Below, piece by piece: positions 8,858 through 18,501 of a DNA stretch of 64,000 bases (its first letter is position 1; each line of letters opens with the position of its first letter). A program made the translations under genes and the position numbers. The stretch covers positions 6,251,001-6,315,000 of the forward strand of contig NZ_CP030038.1 in NCBI RefSeq assembly GCF_015291725.1, read 5' to 3'. Under the pieces are notes generated by a model. That model had not been told where the DNA came from and did not search any database. It was given only the letters and a program-made list of their open reading frames with translations. The DNA comes from Bradyrhizobium sp. CCBAU 51765 (GTDB taxonomy: Bacteria > Pseudomonadota > Alphaproteobacteria > Rhizobiales > Xanthobacteraceae).

Positions 8858-9879
8858 GCGCTGCGAACCGTCAGGACGATTTTGCCCTGGATGCTGCCTT
8901 GCATGGCGCGCTCGTGCGCGCGCCATGCCTCTTCCAGCGGGTAGCTGCTGTCCAACACGGCACGCACTGTGCCATCCCCAAGCAATCGGCCAGCTTCCGC
9001 GAGCTGAGGGCCATTGGAGCGAACCTGGGTCGATGAAACGGTAATACCCTGCTCGCGCGCCTGCTCGTGACCGGCAAAGCCAAGCGGGTTGACCAGGAAC
9101 AGCGCGCCGCCCGGCTTCAGGATGCGCAGGAAGCGCTCCATGTTCGCGCCGCCGACAGCGTCGACCACAAGGTCTGCATCACGAACCACCTCATCAGCCG
9201 CTTGCCTGGTATAATCTATGAACTGATCCACCCCCAGCTGCTGCATCAACGCCTCGTTCTTGGCCGAAGCCACGGCGATGACGCGCGCACCCTGCCATTT
9301 CGCGAGCTGTACAAGGAGGTGGCCAACACCGCCGCCAGCGCCATTCACCACCACCGTCTTGCCGGCGAGCGGCACCGGCTGGTGCCGGTATGGCTGAAAC
9401 GGGTTGGGCGCATCGTGTCCGACCTCGATCAGGAACTGCCAGGCGGTAAGCAGCGACATCGGGGCGCCGGCCACCTGCGCATGATCGACCGCAACGGGCT
9501 TATGCGCCAGCTCGGACGCCGCAACGGCCACGAATTCCGCATAGGCGCCACTGCCCTTCATCAGATCTGCGGGGAAGCGCACCATCGAGAACACGGCATC
9601 TCCCGGAGCGAAGCCGGTCACGTCATCCGCGACCGCTTCGACCGTGCCCGACACGTCCGTGCCGATGATGAGCGGGAACACCGGGTCGGGACGCCATTCG
9701 GGCGGCAGGGCGCGGTAGCCGTCGCGCAGATACAGATCGGGCGGATTGAGGCTGGCCGCGTGGACACGCACCAGCACCTCGCCCGACGCGATAGTGGGCT
9801 TCGGCGCATCTTCATACATCAGCACCTCCGGCCCGCCGAACGCATGCAGCCGAACCGCTTTCATCAACTCGCTCATCAT
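8854..9879 (-). CDS. NADP-dependent oxidoreductase, MDR/quinone-reductase type
   Basis: A 341-residue medium-chain dehydrogenase. The N-terminal GroES-like half has MKAVRLHAFGGPEVL and PLIIGTDVSGTVEAV. The Rossmann half carries VVVNGAGGGVGHLLVQLAKWQGARVIAVAS. Structural-zinc cysteines are absent, as in zinc-independent quinone oxidoreductases. The start may be 9879 or the MKAV codon at 9864. It is divergent from a LysR gene 92 bases away, its likely regulator. Confidence 0.88.
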   Translation of the reverse strand: MMSELMKAVRLHAFGGPEVLMYEDAPKPTIASGEVLVRVHAASLNPPDLYLRDGYRALPPEWRPDPVFPLIIGTDVSGTVEAVADDVTGFAPGDAVFSMVRFPADLMKGSGAYAEFVAVAASELAHKPVAVDHAQVAGAPMSLLTAWQFLIEVGHDAPNPFQPYRHQPVPLAGKTVVVNGAGGGVGHLLVQLAKWQGARVIAVASAKNEALMQQLGVDQFIDYTRQAADEVVRDADLVVDAVGGANMERFLRILKPGGALFLVNPLGFAGHEQAREQGITVSSTQVRSNGPQLAEAGRLLGDGTVRAVLDSSYPLEEAWRAHERAMQGSIQGKIVLTVRSA

Positions 9880-9971
9880 CTCGTCTCCGCGGGCGTCTCA
9901 CCGTCATTGCCGAGCAGGTAGCGCGTGACAGGAGGCTTGATAATGCCGCTGCAACTCGCTTCAGTAGTGCC

Positions 9972-10922
9972 ATGAAGGAACGAATGTCCTTGGACCGCCT
10001 CACCGGCCTGATTGCTTTCGCGCGAGCGGGCTCGCTCGGCAGCTATGCGGCTGCGGCTCGTGCGCTGGGGATCACGCCATCGGCGGTCAGCAAGAGCGTT
10101 CAACGCCTGGAGCACCAGCTCGGGGTAGCCTTGTTCACCCGCACCACGCGCTCGCTGGCGCTCACCTCCGAGGGACGCGATCTGCATGAGCGTGCCCTGC
10201 GCCTGCTTCGCGACGCGGAAGAGATCGAACAGGCGGCGGCGCGTACGCGGGCCGAGCCGGCGGGAATCCTGCGCATCGCCGCCTCCTTCCCGGTCGGCCT
10301 GCACCTTATCGCACCGATGCTGCCCACCTTTCGCAGTCAGTACCCCGCCGTCACGATCGACTTGCGGCTCGACGATCGCCACGTGGACCTGGTCGAAGAG
10401 GGGATCGACGTTGCGGTCCGTATTGGCGAGCTGGCGGACTCACGGCTGCTGTCCCGCCGCCTCGCTCCATTACGGCTTTGTGCCTATGCTTCCCCCGCTT
10501 ACCTCGCCACACGAGGTACGCCGCACCATCCGGACGAGCTGGCAGATCATGACACCGTCAACCTGCGGTATCAGAGCAGCGGGCAGCTGTTCCGTTGGCC
10601 CTTCCGCATCAGCGAGCGGGAGATCGAGATCGTGCCCGCTTCGGCCATCGTCGTTGACGCGAGCGATGCGGTGATTGCGGCAGTGGCAGCGGGCGGCGGC
10701 ATCGGCATGGCGGCCAGCTTCGCTGCCGCGGGGCATGTTGCGCGCGGCGAGTTGGCGCCGGTGCTGGCGGCCCATGCCGTCGATCGCGACGCACTCACCG
10801 CTCTTTGGCCGGAGAGCCGGCGAGCGAACCCTGCCGTCCGGACATTCGTCTCGGCGCTGGCAAAGCACTCGCAAGCGCCTGCTGTCCTGAGAGCAACGCT
10901 TGCCAACGGCGCCAATCAATAG
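9972..10922 (+). CDS. LysR family transcriptional regulator
   Basis: A 316-residue regulator. The N-terminal winged HTH (LTGLIAFARAGSLGSYAAAA, GITPSAVSKSVQRLEHQLG) is followed by a substrate-binding domain (from about residue 95). The second Met (MSLDRL, 9984) is a possible start. Transcribed away from the oxidoreductase/SCP2 pair, it probably controls that pair, the usual LysR arrangement. The inducer is unknown. Confidence 0.9.
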   Translation: MKERMSLDRLTGLIAFARAGSLGSYAAAARALGITPSAVSKSVQRLEHQLGVALFTRTTRSLALTSEGRDLHERALRLLRDAEEIEQAAARTRAEPAGILRIAASFPVGLHLIAPMLPTFRSQYPAVTIDLRLDDRHVDLVEEGIDVAVRIGELADSRLLSRRLAPLRLCAYASPAYLATRGTPHHPDELADHDTVNLRYQSSGQLFRWPFRISEREIEIVPASAIVVDASDAVIAAVAAGGGIGMAASFAAAGHVARGELAPVLAAHAVDRDALTALWPESRRANPAVRTFVSALAKHSQAPAVLRATLANGANQ

Positions 10923-11190
10923 TCAGCGGCTTGAACTTGTCGAACCTCTATGTCCCAACTGCGCCTGTCGGCGGGCAGCGATCCAATCAACGCCGCTCGT
11001 TGGCGAAGGTCTGAACGGCGGCTCCCGTCCAAGCCCGCCATTTGTAAAGCGAGAAGCCGGGTGCCGGCAAAGCGACTCAATACTCTGTCGTTTGCAGCGA
11101 AGCTGACCGATCTCGGAAGCGGCCGTTCGTTGGCCGAGCACCGGCTCTCTGGTTTCCTGAAATTCGTCGAGACTGGCTATTGCGGCTGCA

Positions 11191-12174
11191 TCAGCGGGTT
11201 GATGCTGGGTAGATAGCGATCGAGCTGAACGCGCGACCGTCATGCGCGGGAACCGCGGTGATCTGAGGATAGAGCGTGGTTGCGGCGCGCATGCGCGCAA
11301 TGTCCGTCCGTATTTCGGAGCGGTTTTCACCAATCAGCAACCGCATCATCCACGGCTTCTCCGCTGGCCGCGTCAGCCCTTCCATCTGCCAAACGAGATC
11401 ACCGATAAAGGCATAGCGCTTCCCCGAGTGTAGGTTGACGAAGACGATGACCGAGTCCGGTGTATGGCCCGGCGCCGGCACGATCACGACCGAGCCGTCG
11501 CCATACATGTCATGACTGACTGGGAAACCGAGGTAGGATGCGCCATCGAAGTGATATGGCCGATAGGAAACATCACGGAAGCTGTTGAGCACCTCGGTGC
11601 CCTCACCATGCGAGTCGATGAAGCGCTGGCCGGCATCGCTTACCAACACCGGTATGCCGTGGAGATCGTCCACCCCGCTGATGTGGTCCCAGTGAGCATG
11701 GGTTGGTATGATGGCCGTAATCGTGTCGGCGTGCGTCTCAGCCAACTGATCGATAACAGGCCTGCCAAGGTGATGAGGCGACTGTTGGAGCGAGGGGAGC
11801 AGTTTCAACTGCCGCTCGACATTTCGCCCGAACCCAGTGTCGATCAGCAGGTCACCCTTGGGATGCCGAACAAGGACGCCGGTCGCGGCAAATGCACGCT
11901 TCTCGCTCCACGAACCACCCCGAAACGCTAACGCCGCAGGGGCTTCATATGTACCTGTCGGCAGCGCGCTGATCGACATGGCAGCGGGAGGTGCGGCGGG
12001 CGGCAGCGCTCCGACATCGATTTGCGGCACATCGAGCCGGATCGGAGCGAACGTCCAGGCGAATGAAAGCAGCGCCACCAAGAGCAATATCGCGAACCCG
12101 ATCAGCGCGCTCTTGACCGGGCGGCGACGCATCCGCAGCAAGAACGAGCTTCCGCCTTCGAAAGCGAGCGCCAT
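11191..12174 (-). CDS. MBL-fold metallo-hydrolase with N-terminal membrane anchor
   Basis: 327 residues: a basic N-terminus and one membrane helix (about 21-43), then a metallo-beta-lactamase-fold domain. The metal motif THAHWDH lies near residues 159-165 and further ligands are in APGHTPDS and FIGDLVW. This resembles quorum-quenching lactonase and related hydrolases, but the substrate is not determinable. The ATG at 12174 has a weak AAGGCAG upstream. It is divergent from a TetR gene, with two tandem operators between them. The 268 bases at 10923-11190 after its stop show nothing recognisable. Confidence 0.83.
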   Translation of the reverse strand: MALAFEGGSSFLLRMRRRPVKSALIGFAILLLVALLSFAWTFAPIRLDVPQIDVGALPPAAPPAAMSISALPTGTYEAPAALAFRGGSWSEKRAFAATGVLVRHPKGDLLIDTGFGRNVERQLKLLPSLQQSPHHLGRPVIDQLAETHADTITAIIPTHAHWDHISGVDDLHGIPVLVSDAGQRFIDSHGEGTEVLNSFRDVSYRPYHFDGASYLGFPVSHDMYGDGSVVIVPAPGHTPDSVIVFVNLHSGKRYAFIGDLVWQMEGLTRPAEKPWMMRLLIGENRSEIRTDIARMRAATTLYPQITAVPAHDGRAFSSIAIYPASTR

Positions 12175-12190
12175 TGATCTGCCTTTCGTG

Positions 12191-12238
12191 TAACGATAGC
12201 GTGCATTATCGCCATAACGATAGTGATGATTATCGTTA
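12191..12238. promoter_or_regulatory. Two tandem TetR-type operators
   Basis: Two abutting 24-bp units. The right unit (12215-12238) is a perfect dyad TAACGATA-N8-TATCGTTA. The left unit (12191-12214) is TAACGATA-N8-TATCGCCA, with six of eight matching positions in its second arm. They fill the gap between the divergent MBL (start 12174) and TetR (start 12253) genes, so binding should block both promoters. Confidence 0.75.
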
Positions 12239-12252
12239 GGAGTCAATAGGGC

Positions 12253-12915
12253 ATGAGGGATTGGTCCCCCGATCATCCGAGAGCGAAAGTGATGGCGCGC
12301 AAGCGCGCTGCAATCGTGGCGGCGGCGGAGCAGGCCTTCGTGCGGGACGGCTATGCCGGTAGCGGAATGGAGAGCATCGCCCGTGAGGCCGGCGTTTCAA
12401 TCATGACGCTCTACCGTCATGCCCGAACCAAAGACGATCTCTTTGCCGCGGTGATTGAAAGCGCCTGCCATCCGGTTGACATGGAAGAGTCGGCCAAGAT
12501 CGAAGATGCTATGAAGAAGCCGCTCGCGGACATCCTTCTCTTCATCGGCGTGATGTTCCAGGAGCGCATCCGCGGCCCGAAGACGACCAATCTCCTTCGT
12601 GTCGTCATGACCGAGATGCGACGATTCCCGCACCTTGGCGAGTTAGCGTACAACGGGCTGATCAACGCGCACGTCGAAAGGCTGGACTCTTTTCTGTCAG
12701 CTCGAGCCGAGACATCCGGCATGCTGGCGGAGCAACGGCGCAGGATTGGGCGTGACTTCTTCGATCGATTGGTCAGTCTCGATGACTATCGCGTGCTGCT
12801 TGGGCTGCCGCCGGCATTGGCGCAGGACATTCGCAGGCGGGCAGAATTAGCTGCTCGCGAAGTTGTTGCAGAGTTGGAGAGAGATCTGCCTGCTCCGCAT
12901 CTGCGCGAACCTTGA
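12253..12915 (+). CDS. TetR/AcrR family transcriptional regulator
   Basis: 220 residues. The N-terminal TetR HTH (KRAAIVAAAEQAFVRDGYAG, then SIAREAGVSIMTLYRHARTKDDLFAAVI) is followed by a helical C-terminal ligand domain of the AefR-like type. It is divergent from the membrane-anchored MBL hydrolase, and the 48-bp tandem operator lies directly before its ATG. It is probably autoregulated and represses the hydrolase gene. The ligand is unknown. Confidence 0.9.
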   Translation: MRDWSPDHPRAKVMARKRAAIVAAAEQAFVRDGYAGSGMESIAREAGVSIMTLYRHARTKDDLFAAVIESACHPVDMEESAKIEDAMKKPLADILLFIGVMFQERIRGPKTTNLLRVVMTEMRRFPHLGELAYNGLINAHVERLDSFLSARAETSGMLAEQRRRIGRDFFDRLVSLDDYRVLLGLPPALAQDIRRRAELAAREVVAELERDLPAPHLREP

Positions 12916-12988
12916 AACGCCACCACCTCTCCATCCGATCGATCTGAATGCCGGTCCAAGCCGATACACGTGAACATCCCGGAGCTCA

Positions 12989-13067
12989 TCATGCCCCGCC
13001 TTGCCGGAGACCGTTCAATGCCTCCCGCTCCCACGCAGCGCTGAGGCCTGCAATAGCGTCGGGAGTG
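12989..13067 (-). pseudogene. Orphan 3' coding remnant joined to the transposase fragment
   Basis: After the point where the transposase similarity ends, another frame reads VTTPDAIAGLSAAWEREAL and runs about 26 codons to a TGA at 12989. It looks like the natural C-terminus of some unrelated gene whose 5' part is lost. The family is not recognised. This supports a deletion or rearrangement joint near 13068. Confidence 0.3.
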
Positions 13068-13517
13068 GTCACTGAACCGCCCTTCTGCTGGATCATATGT
13101 TGCGTGCAGCCGCCAGTCCGAGCCGCCCTTGCCCGACGAACGGATCACGCTGCCGTCCACCACCCGCAGCCGTCGCTCGGCATACCGGCCGCGAATGTCA
13201 TCGTGAAGCAAGGATGCGGCGATAAAGCTCAACCACTCGTTTGCACCTTTGAGGCGCTTCAACAGCCCGACATCCGACAAATGCGCAATATCGCATCCGG
13301 CCGCCCACGCCGCTGCGGACCGTAGGCTCATCCCGCCTGGCCCATAGGTCAGCGCCAGCCGTAGCAGGGTTGCGCCATCCCGCACTACCCGTCTACGCTT
13401 CAACGCGCCGTGCTCGCGGGCGCTTTGATCGAGATCCAGATGGTCCGGCAAACGCGACAGCAATTCGCGCCACGCAACGTCGAAATTGGGATGGGTTTGG
13501 TAGTCCATCCCGCTCAT
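13068..13517 (-). pseudogene. IS4-family transposase, N-terminal fragment
   Basis: About 150 residues of a transposase N-terminus. Recognisable parts are RELLSRLPDHLDLDQSAREH, LLRLALTYGPGGMSLRSAAAW, and RLRVVDGSVIRSSGKGGSDW, which holds the first Asp of the DDE triad (about residue 121). Similarity stops after GRFSD, and the rest of the frame is meaningless sequence running into the 3' end of the TetR gene. The second Asp, the Glu and the C-terminal half are missing, so the element is inactive. Terminal inverted repeats were not found. Confidence 0.75.
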
Positions 13518-13569
13518 GAATCACAGAGCGATTCCCGCCGTCCACTACAAAGTTAGCGCCTATTGGCTG

Positions 13570-13765
13570 CCACCCTCCCCTGGAGGGCAGGGGAATCGCA
13601 TGTGAGTTGTGGGGCACCGACTGTTTCTACAGCGTCATGGCCGGGCTTGTCCCGGCCATCCACGCGTTTCCACGCAGCACAAGAACGTAAATGCCCGGAC
13701 AAGCCCGGGCATGACGACTCTGCAAAATGTGCACATGCGATGGCCCTGCCTGGAGGGGGAGGGTG
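13570..13765. repeat. Nested palindromic intergenic repeat
   Basis: Outer arms CACCCTCCCCTGGAGGGCAGG (13570-13590) and an inverted, slightly diverged copy at 13743-13764 enclose two further inverted copies of CGTCATG(G/C)CCGGGCTTG (13633-13659 and 13690-13716). Each inner copy is itself a palindrome around CTTGT or ACAAG. This is the architecture of REP/BIME-type mosaic repeats. It fills the 343-base gap (13518-13860) at the right edge of the accessory block. Confidence 0.7.
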
Positions 13766-13860
13766 AGTCCCTTGAATTTGCTCTCGGGCCGTGGTCTCAA
13801 CGGCGTATCGTCGCGCCAGATCGGCCGGCGGCGTCCTCAACATCCGGCAGAGCTCACCCG

Positions 13861-14715
13861 ATGGCCCGCAGGTTTTCCGCTCCCTACCAGTCGGAGCCCG
13901 TGTCCAGCCTCGCGAACTGGGCGCGCAATCTGGCCGTGTTCGCGGTGGTGGCGGTGGTGGTGTCGGTCATCGTCGTCCGCTTCGATTTCCTGGAGCCGAA
14001 ACCGGCGCTTGCGACTTTCTTCGGCGGGCTCGCGATCGCCGGCCTCTCGATCTTGTTCGGGCTCGCGGGCTTTGCCGCGATCTGGCAGAACGGCTCGCGG
14101 GGCATGGCGCGCATCCTGCTCGCCTTCCTGATCGACGGCGCGATCCTCGCCTATCCCGCCTATCTGGCCTTTCAATATCGCAAGCTGCCGTCGATCTACG
14201 ACATCACCACCGACCCGATCGATCCGCCGCGCTTCGACGCGATGGCGCGGCTGCGCACCGGCGAGGGCACCAACACCGCGGTCTATGCCGGCCTCTACTC
14301 GGCGGAGCAGCAACGCCGCTTCTATCCCGAAATCGTGCCCGTCGAGCTCGAGATTTCCGTCGACCGCGCCTATGCAATCGCGCTCCAGCTCGTGCACAAG
14401 CGCAAATGGATCGTCATCGACGAGCGCGCGCCGCAGCCGCCGCGCCGCATCGGCCGCATCGAGGCGGTGGCGCGCACGCCGATCATGGGTTTTCGCGAGG
14501 ATGTTTCGATAAGGGTCGTGCCGGATGGCGACGATTCCCGGGTCGACATGCGCTCCGCTTCGCGCAATTTCGACAGCGATCTCGGCAGCAACGCCGCGCG
14601 CATCAAGAAGTTCATCGACGATCTCAACACCGCCGCCGATGCCGACGCGCTCAAGCCGGTGAAGAAGACGCCGGTCGCGCCGCCCAAGGCGCCGGCGAAG
14701 ACGGTGAAGAAGTGA
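13861..14715 (+). CDS. DUF1499 domain membrane protein
   Basis: 284 residues. Membrane segments span about 20-40, 47-70 and 80-100. A soluble DUF1499-like domain (about 120-255, with RLRTGEGTNTAVYAG and RIEAVARTPIMGFREDVSIR) follows, then a Lys/Pro/Ala-rich tail. The function of DUF1499 proteins is unknown. The ATG at 13861 directly precedes a basic N-terminus (MARRFS). It converges with the MBL gene across a palindromic repeat. Confidence 0.82.
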   Translation: MARRFSAPYQSEPVSSLANWARNLAVFAVVAVVVSVIVVRFDFLEPKPALATFFGGLAIAGLSILFGLAGFAAIWQNGSRGMARILLAFLIDGAILAYPAYLAFQYRKLPSIYDITTDPIDPPRFDAMARLRTGEGTNTAVYAGLYSAEQQRRFYPEIVPVELEISVDRAYAIALQLVHKRKWIVIDERAPQPPRRIGRIEAVARTPIMGFREDVSIRVVPDGDDSRVDMRSASRNFDSDLGSNAARIKKFIDDLNTAADADALKPVKKTPVAPPKAPAKTVKK

Positions 14716-14721
14716 CTCCCG

Positions 14722-14828
14722 CCGTCATTCCGGCGCGATGCGCAGCATCGAACCCGGAATCCATCCATCCACCAACACTGCCGCCCGATGGATTCCGGGT
14801 TCGCGCTGGCGCACGCCCCGGAATGACG
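14722..14828. repeat. Inverted intergenic repeat, copy 1
   Basis: Left arm CGTCATTCCGGCGCG...GAACCCGGAATCCATC (14723-14765) and right arm 14788-14828, which reads as its inverted copy (GATTCCGGGTTCGCG...CCCCGGAATGACG). It lies between two convergent genes, where it can fold into a long hairpin and may terminate both. A second copy is at 15775-15879. Confidence 0.7.
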
Positions 14829-14833
14829 AGAGT

Positions 14834-15754
14834 TTAGACCGCCATCCGATAGGTCCCGCCGATCACGGGATCGCCATCGGTCGCGACCACGCCGCGCGCC
14901 ACCAGGTCTTCCAGGTGCGCCAGCACGGAGTAGCCGGCGGCCGTCGTCAGCCTCGGATCGATACCGATATAGATCGCGCGGACCATCGTCGGGATGTCGG
15001 TCTCGCCCTTGGCGAGGCGGTGCAGGATCGAGGCCTCACGCGCCTTGCGGTGACGGATCAGGAAGCGCACGAAGCGCTGGCCCTCGGGGATCTCGGGGCC
15101 GTGGCCTGAGAAATAGAGATCCTCCTCGCGTGCCGCGAGCCGGTCCAGCGAATCCATGTAGTCGATCATCGAGCCGTCGGGTGGCGCCACGATGGAGGTC
15201 GACCAGCCCATCACGTGATCGCCGACGAAGTTGAACTTTCGCTCGGGCCAGGCGAATGCCAGATGATTGGCCGTGTGGCCGGGCGTCGCCACTGCCTCGA
15301 GCCGCCAGCCGTCGCCTTCGACGACGTCGCCGTGTGCGAGGTTGACGTCTGGCGCAAAATCGCGGTCGACGCCGGATTCCGGATTGTGCTTCTCGCTCTC
15401 GAAACGCGGGCGCGAGGCGCGATGCGGGCCTTCGGCATAGACCGGCGCACCTGTCGCCTGCTTGATGCGCGCGGTGTTCGGCGAATGGTCGCGATGGGTG
15501 TGGGTGACGAAGATATGGCTCACCGTCTCGCCGCGCACGGCATCGAGCAGCGCAGCCGCATGCGCCTCATCGTCCGGACCGGGATCGATAATGGCAACAT
15601 TGCCCGTGCCGACGATGTAGCTGACGGTGCCGGTGAAGGTGAACGGGCTCGGATTGTTGCAGAGCACGCGCCGCACGCCGGGGCGGACCTCCTCGACGAT
15701 GCCGGGCTTCAGCAGAAAGTTGCGGTTGAACGGCACGTCGTCATTGTCGGACAT
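14834..15754 (-). CDS. MBL-fold metallo-hydrolase, LACTB2-like
   Basis: 306 residues. Metallo-beta-lactamase core with THTHRDH (ligands His85, His87, Asp89, His90), ATPGHTANH, GDHVMGW and a final FSGHG. A C-terminal winged-helix-like region (about 225-300) is typical of LACTB2/YflN-type hydrolases. Substrate not determinable; thioesters or nucleic acids are known for relatives. It lies downstream of the glutaryl-CoA dehydrogenase gene, separated by a repeat. Confidence 0.88.
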   Translation of the reverse strand: MSDNDDVPFNRNFLLKPGIVEEVRPGVRRVLCNNPSPFTFTGTVSYIVGTGNVAIIDPGPDDEAHAAALLDAVRGETVSHIFVTHTHRDHSPNTARIKQATGAPVYAEGPHRASRPRFESEKHNPESGVDRDFAPDVNLAHGDVVEGDGWRLEAVATPGHTANHLAFAWPERKFNFVGDHVMGWSTSIVAPPDGSMIDYMDSLDRLAAREEDLYFSGHGPEIPEGQRFVRFLIRHRKAREASILHRLAKGETDIPTMVRAIYIGIDPRLTTAAGYSVLAHLEDLVARGVVATDGDPVIGGTYRMAV

Positions 15755-15774
15755 GGCTTCTTCTTTGTTCTTGG

Positions 15775-15879
15775 CGTCATTCCGGGATGGCCCGTCAGGG
15801 CCAAACCCGGAATCTCGATTGAACAGGAATAATGCGGCCCGAGATTCCGGGTTCGCGCTTCGCGCGCCCCGGAATGACG
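15775..15879. repeat. Inverted intergenic repeat, copy 2
   Basis: The same family as 14722-14828. CGTCATTCCGGGATGG...AACCCGGAATCTCG forms the left arm and CGAGATTCCGGGTTCGCG...CCCCGGAATGACG the right. It sits between two genes on the minus strand (GCDH stop 15890, MBL start 15754), so here it may limit read-through. Confidence 0.7.
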
Positions 15880-15889
15880 GAGAACCAAA

Positions 15890-17104
<1,215 letters not shown>

Positions 17105-17235
17105 GAAACGTCCTTTCGCGTCTGGTTCCGTCAATAATTGCCCGACAAACTAAAGCGCCGCGACAACAAGTTCAATTGCATCCTGGTTTCGGTCATTCCG
17201 GCTCGCGCCACGGCGTGAACCTGGAAACGTTGTGG

Positions 17236-18312
17236 TCAGCTTTCGAGCTGCTCGTTGGCGACGATCTCGATGCCGAAGCCCGACAGACCCTTGTAGTCGT
17301 GCACCGAGGAGGTGAGATGCCGGATCGAGGTGACGCCGAGGTCGCGCAGGATCTGCGCGCCGACGCCGACCTCGCGCCACTGGCGGTTGCGGTCGGCCTC
17401 CGTCGACGACTCGTCCGGCAACGGCGCCACGGGGACGCCGGCCGCGCCATCCCGCAAGTAGACCAGCACGCCGCGGCCCGACTTCTTGAAATGCTCGAGC
17501 ACGGCCGCCATGCGCTTGTGACCGGTGAAGGTGTCCTTGACGATGTTCGGCTTGTGGAAGCGCGTCAGCACGTTCTTGCCGTCGCCGACGCCGTTATAGA
17601 CGAAGGCGACGTGAGCGATGGAATCGAACGGCGAGCGGTAGGCATAGCCCTGCAAGGGACCGATCGGGCTCTCGGTGACGAAGGTCGAGACCCGCTCGAT
17701 CAGTTTTTCACGCGCCTGGCGGTAGGCGATCATATCCGCGATGGTGACGTGCCTGAGCTTGTGCTGGGCGGCGAAGCGGGCGACCTGCTCGCCCTTCATC
17801 ACGCTGCCGTCGTCGTTCATGAGCTCGCTGATGACGCCGACCGGCGGCAGGCCCGAGAGCTTGCAGAGGTCCACGGCAGCCTCGGTATGGCCGGAGCGCA
17901 GTAGCACGCCGCCATCCTTGGCGATCAGCGGGAAGATGTGGCCGGGCCGGGCGAAGTCGTTGGCGCCGACATTGGGATTGGCGAGCGCGCGGCAGCACGA
18001 GGCGCGCTCCTCGGCGGAGATGCCGGTGCCGCCATCGGGCTTGTAGTCGATCGAGACCGTGAACGCGGTGGTGTGCGCGGAATCGTTGTGGGCGACCATC
18101 GGATCGAGCCGCAGGCGGCGCGCATCCTCGGTCGTCACGGGCGCGCAGACGATGCCGGAGGTATGGCGGATGATGAAGGCCATCTTGTCGGCGGTGCAGA
18201 GCGAGGCTGCGACGATCAGATCGCCCTCGCCCTCGCGGTCCTCGTCGTCGGTGACGACCACGAGCTCACCCCGGGCAAAGGCCTGCAAGACTTCCTGGAC
18301 GGTATCGGGCAT
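17236..18312 (-). CDS. ribB: 3,4-dihydroxy-2-butanone-4-phosphate synthase with degenerate GTP cyclohydrolase II-like tail
   Basis: Converts ribulose 5-phosphate to the four-carbon precursor of riboflavin. The N-terminal ~205 residues hold the RibB signature DDEDREGEGDL and RPGHIFPL, with HTEAAVDL. The C-terminal ~150 residues align with GTP cyclohydrolase II but contain no cysteine at all, so its three-Cys zinc site is missing and that activity is unlikely. ATG 18312 is preferred to a TTG two codons earlier. No FMN riboswitch was recognised upstream. Confidence 0.92.
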   Translation of the reverse strand: MPDTVQEVLQAFARGELVVVTDDEDREGEGDLIVAASLCTADKMAFIIRHTSGIVCAPVTTEDARRLRLDPMVAHNDSAHTTAFTVSIDYKPDGGTGISAEERASCCRALANPNVGANDFARPGHIFPLIAKDGGVLLRSGHTEAAVDLCKLSGLPPVGVISELMNDDGSVMKGEQVARFAAQHKLRHVTIADMIAYRQAREKLIERVSTFVTESPIGPLQGYAYRSPFDSIAHVAFVYNGVGDGKNVLTRFHKPNIVKDTFTGHKRMAAVLEHFKKSGRGVLVYLRDGAAGVPVAPLPDESSTEADRNRQWREVGVGAQILRDLGVTSIRHLTSSVHDYKGLSGFGIEIVANEQLES

Positions 18313-18501
18313 TCCCAATCTCTATCGGTTATGGGCCGGAGGCTCAGCTGGACGCCTTAGCTGGACTTGGCCCGGGACGCTAGTGTCCTGAACGCAACCG
18401 CATATGCCCCGGGGCAGGCCCGTCCACGCGGTTTCAGGCTTGCACCGAAGATACCAGGGATATAGGCGCGGAGGGCCCGCAAGGAAGGCGGCCGGACGCC
18501 G

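Noticed and set aside
10923..11190. Possible gene remnant between LysR and MBL genes
   Set aside because: Open frames exist on both strands but none shows a recognisable motif, start signal or natural composition.
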